From contig JAEEGW010000193.1 in assembly GCA_016280525.1 (NCBI GenBank), positions 1 through 5,941 on the forward strand: 5,941 nt of DNA, written 5' to 3'. The position numbers and the translations under genes are program-made. The stretch comes from Clostridiales bacterium (GTDB taxonomy: Bacteria; Bacillota; Clostridia; Oscillospirales; CAG-272). Positions within the stretch are counted from its first letter, which is position 1. Each line of letters opens with the position of its first letter. The notes under the pieces were generated by a model. That model made no database searches, had not been told where the DNA came from, and saw only the letters and a program-made list of their open reading frames with translations. Below, piece after piece: positions 5,202-5,941 of this stretch.

Positions 5202-5941
5202 GAAAGAAAGATACATACTCCGTAAATAACGGCGAATACGTCGTTAAAAAGACAAGAGGTCTCGATATAGTCGCAAAGATAGCTTCCGTTCTCATAGCTT
5301 TCGTTATATGGCTCTACGCCGTGAGCGCGAGCAGCACGATATACGAAGGGACCGTTTCCGGCGTTTCCGTAAAAATAAACAACGTGCCGTCAGGTCTGTC
5401 GATCATTTCAGGCGACGGCAGCACGGTTGAGATAAAAGTCCAGGGCAAGCGCAGTGAAGTGCTCGCTCTTCAGGCTAATAAAGACGTCACCGCGTACGTA
5501 GACGCGTCCGAATGTACCGAACCGGGACACCATACGCTCCCCGTTACCGTAAATCTGCCGAACAACATGAAGCTTAACGGCAAAGACCCGGAATCCGTTA
5601 CGGTATATCTTGATACAACAACGTCAAAACAGCTGCCCATTCGCGTAAATTTAAGAAATTACACGATAGACGCGGACTGTGTGCTTGAAAAATCAACGCC
5701 CGATCTTTCGACCGTGACGGTAAAAGGTCCGGCAGACGAACTGAAAAAGCTGAAAGAAGCCGTAGTGACGATAGAACCGGGACTTATCGCGTCATCAATG
5801 AATGCGTCCGGCACGGTTGTGCTTTACGATAACGACGGAAACGTATTTTCCAACCCGTACGTGACGTGCTCCGCGACTGACGTAATGGTGCGCATAGTCA
5901 TACACAAATATAAAACCGTACCGTTAAACGTTGATTATAAA
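5198..5941 (+). CDS. cdaR: CdaA regulatory protein with YbbR domains, 3'-truncated by the window
   Basis: CdaR is a membrane-anchored protein whose YbbR domains lie outside the cytoplasmic membrane and which binds and modulates CdaA. The 248 codons seen are open to the window edge without a stop. The start MRKKDTYSVN is preceded by GGAGGTG (5184-5190) and overlaps the cdaA stop as ATGA. After about 22 charged residues comes one transmembrane helix (about 24-43, ending in IWLYAVS), the usual position for CdaR. The outer part shows repeated beta-rich YbbR modules: about 51-141 (VSVKINNVPSGLSI ... SVTVYLDT), about 146-236 (LPIRVNLRNY ... STVTVKGPADELKKL), and the beginning of a third at about 239 (TVPLNVDYK). 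Low overall sequence conservation is normal for YbbR proteins; the position directly after cdaA makes the call firm. Confidence 0.92.
   Translation, partial: MRKKDTYSVNNGEYVVKKTRGLDIVAKIASVLIAFVIWLYAVSASSTIYEGTVSGVSVKINNVPSGLSIISGDGSTVEIKVQGKRSEVLALQANKDVTAYVDASECTEPGHHTLPVTVNLPNNMKLNGKDPESVTVYLDTTTSKQLPIRVNLRNYTIDADCVLEKSTPDLSTVTVKGPADELKKLKEAVVTIEPGLIASSMNASGTVVLYDNDGNVFSNPYVTCSATDVMVRIVIHKYKTVPLNVDYK

Overview
The window looks like an ordinary chromosomal stretch from an anaerobic member of the Bacillota, most likely a Clostridia-type organism. This is an inference from three things: a ferredoxin-dependent 2-oxoacid oxidoreductase, the MEP isoprenoid pathway, and the Firmicute-type cdaA-cdaR pair, together with strong GGAGG ribosome binding sites. 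No rRNA, tRNA, CRISPR array, insertion sequence or prophage gene was seen. Coding density is very high; the only sizeable non-coding stretch is about 230 bp of AT-rich DNA between two divergent operons (4107-4337).

Leftward operon (minus strand, read from 4106 down to 1): an orphan P-loop ATPase, a small 2x[4Fe-4S] ferredoxin, then the alpha (VorB/KorA-like), beta (TPP-binding) and gamma subunits of a 2-oxoacid:ferredoxin oxidoreductase, then ispD and the first 13 codons of ispF. The genes are packed with gaps of 15 and 12 bp, then overlaps of 4, 11, 4 and 4 bp, so this is very probably one translationally coupled transcript. The ferredoxin and the three oxidoreductase subunits form a complete four-subunit enzyme in the order delta-alpha-beta-gamma. 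It oxidatively decarboxylates a 2-oxoacid to an acyl-CoA and delivers electrons to ferredoxin. IspD and IspF are the third and fifth steps of the MEP pathway, whose last two enzymes (IspG, IspH, not in the window) are [4Fe-4S] reductases that need low-potential electrons.

Rightward operon (plus strand): cdaA, the membrane-bound diadenylate cyclase that makes c-di-AMP, overlapping by 4 bp with cdaR, its extracytoplasmic YbbR-domain regulator, which runs off the right edge. In relatives glmM usually follows; it would lie beyond the window.

The intergenic region carries two convincing divergent sigma-A-type promoters, each with a 17-bp spacer and an extended TG motif. Their positions decide the starts of both first genes: the most upstream ATG of cdaA lies inside its own -10 box, and the most upstream ATG of the ATPase would leave a leader of only a few bases. 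The internal ATGs at 4338 (+) and 4106 (-) are preferred.

Nothing in the window amounts to a clearly new biological system. The least explained element is the uncharacterised ATPase heading the oxidoreductase operon, followed by the physical linkage of the oxidoreductase to the MEP genes and the basic N-terminal extension on IspD.
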